Below are positions 62,502-64,000 of a stretch of DNA of 64,000 nt, piece after piece. Numbering within the stretch: the first letter of the stretch is position 1; every line of letters starts with the position of its first letter. The notes under the pieces were generated by a model, which saw only the letters and a program-made list of their open reading frames with translations, had not been told where the DNA came from and searched no databases. The position numbers and the translations under genes were made by a program. Source of the stretch: Aphrophora alni (Eukaryota; Arthropoda; Insecta; Hemiptera; Aphrophoridae). The DNA lies in the NCBI GenBank assembly GCA_963513935.1, contig OY740770.1, forward strand, positions 89,712,198-89,776,197, in the 5' to 3' direction.

Positions 62502-64000
62502 GATTGTTTATCAGTTGTTATTTATTTAATATTATGTGAAAGGTAGTACACTTATGCAAGTAATACCATACAAATATAGTTTTAGGTATCTGAAATAGTC
62601 TATAGTTCCACAAAATGTCGATATTTACTTTTGGAATAGTTTCAAATAACATTATAAGCGTATTCCATATATGTTTCATTTTTAAATGTGAATAAGGTAT
62701 ATCAGAATTATGCGTTTTGTAAAGAGATACCACATATAAAATGTGGGACAAGTTGAGAAGTTGACAACAAAATGTATAAATCAGTAGCCATTGTTAAAAC
62801 CAATTACCTGCATCAAATATGAACTGCCACTTTCCGTTTTCCTTTTACATATGGTAACACGTCCAAATATGAGAAGCCATAAATATAGATAATATGAAGA
62901 AAGGCTAGTGGCTAAAAGATGATGAACAAAGGGGCAGATGAGGGTTCAGGTGTTGTGGTAATAAGAAGTAAAGAGAGACAGAATAAATTAAATAAACCAG
63001 TATTTTAAGCAAAGTAAAAACTGTTCAATTACAAATTATTGCTATGAACAAATAATAGTTTCTTTTTAGTCTGATGTTTTTTTGTTAGAATTATAATATG
63101 TTGTTATGAGAAAATAGTCAATCTCAAACATATGTAGAAAACAAATCAGTTTATACATTTGAATTAGAATGAAACGCATTATGGCAAACGTTGTAAGTAT
63201 ACAATCTTGGCCTTTTCTAAATAAACATTGTCATTCAATAAATTATTTATGATAATCACCAAAACTAACAACTATAGATCTCACTGGAAAGTATTTTTTA
63301 TAAATAAATATTTTTTAATTTTTTTTTAATGAAGGCAAACTTTTAAAAACTATATCAAAGATTTGTAAATTAAAAAGGATTAATTTTATTTTTACAGCAT
63401 TAAAATATAAGAAAGGAAACATTGTGATTCAAATCTAATTATGTTTACTTATAACGAAACTTTTCAAATAACTATATGTTAAACATACATATACCTTCTA
63501 AAGAAAATCATTAGTTTTAATTCACTGTAAACTAAAACTGAAATCATTGGAAATAGATATTTTTTCCAAATAGATTACTTTCATTAGCTGTTATTATCTT
63601 TAAAAAAATAAAAAATCTTTCATAAGATGTTAATTAATAAACTTCCCTCAAAGTTTTGAAAATAACTGTTGTTTTTAGCTCATAAAAAAATATAACAGAA
63701 CCTGCAGAACGTAAAATAAAAAAAATAATAAATCTTTATGTTTAAAATTTCATAGGTAACTGAACATGTTCAACCGTAAAAAATAGAAAAAATGTCGATT
63801 AAAAATTTAGTGAAATAGGACCTAACCTTTCTCTCACATACCATAATTAACCATATATGGCTTCCGTGTATGATTGGTAAGCATAATCTTGATAAAAATC
63901 TTGGTACAGATTAACATAACAAGGCCAAAAAGAATTTAAACTATCAAATAAATCAATATTTTATGTGGATCAACAAGACTTTGCTTTTTTTATATACGAT

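Larger units (their letters stand above)
57041..64000. other. long AT-rich stretch, nothing recognised
   Basis: Open frames at 58014-58211 (+), 58380-58607 (-) and 62518-62751 (-) have random-type composition. An imperfect TA-rich tract lies at 58757-58870 and a hairpin at 62470-62501. No coding exon, tRNA or transposon was found. Confidence 0.5.

Overview
This is a strongly AT-rich eukaryotic window with almost no intact protein-coding sequence. The resident elements point to an arthropod, most likely an insect: a decayed mariner-type transposase with an insect-style HTH, a Jockey-type LINE fragment, the GIY-YIG end of a Penelope-like element (PLE), small TIR elements and many long (TA)n tracts. 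Placement below that is a guess; frequent short AGGCCTA-type words and the transposon mix would suit Hemiptera. Nothing looks bacterial or organellar, and most of the sequence reads as intergenic or intronic DNA.

Layout. 1-1.6 kb: a candidate 3'-terminal exon on the minus strand with acceptor, branch point, stop and AATAAA, plus a tentative preceding exon. 1.6-25.6 kb: AT-rich DNA with (TA)n arrays, an inverted-repeat module (9.0-9.2 kb), a dispersed repeat (9.4 and 15.5 kb), a 336-bp tandem duplication (20.2-20.8 kb) and a possible LTR relic (24.1-24.5 kb). 25.6-31.6 kb: a foldback element, a hairpin cassette, a small TIR element with a 9-bp target duplication and two short tandem arrays. 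31.6-37.6 kb is the most gene-like block, all on the minus strand: a TATA box, two candidate 5' exons, then a decayed zinc-finger/tyrosine-recombinase-like gene, followed by the GIY-YIG end of a PLE whose tail abuts a long inverted repeat. The putative intron contains a 747-bp direct duplication. 38-39.5 kb: a long (CT)n tract and a non-autonomous hAT-like element with an 8-bp TSD. 44.6-46.4 kb: an inverted-repeat pair with conserved hairpins, then a 140-bp tandem satellite interrupted by a TIR element. 47.1-47.6 kb: a second hairpin cassette and a candidate first coding exon. 51.4-56.2 kb: another inverted module, the mariner pseudogene and the Jockey-like reverse-transcriptase fragment. 56.9-57.04 kb: a near-perfect palindrome next to a second PLE-type tail. 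57-64 kb: nothing else recognised.

No operon-like cooperation exists. The recognisable proteins are mobile-element or element-derived and all carry stops or frameshifts. Short repeated architectures are the more interesting content: PLE tails beside palindromes, and a three-direct-plus-one-inverted hairpin cassette found twice beside (TA)n.
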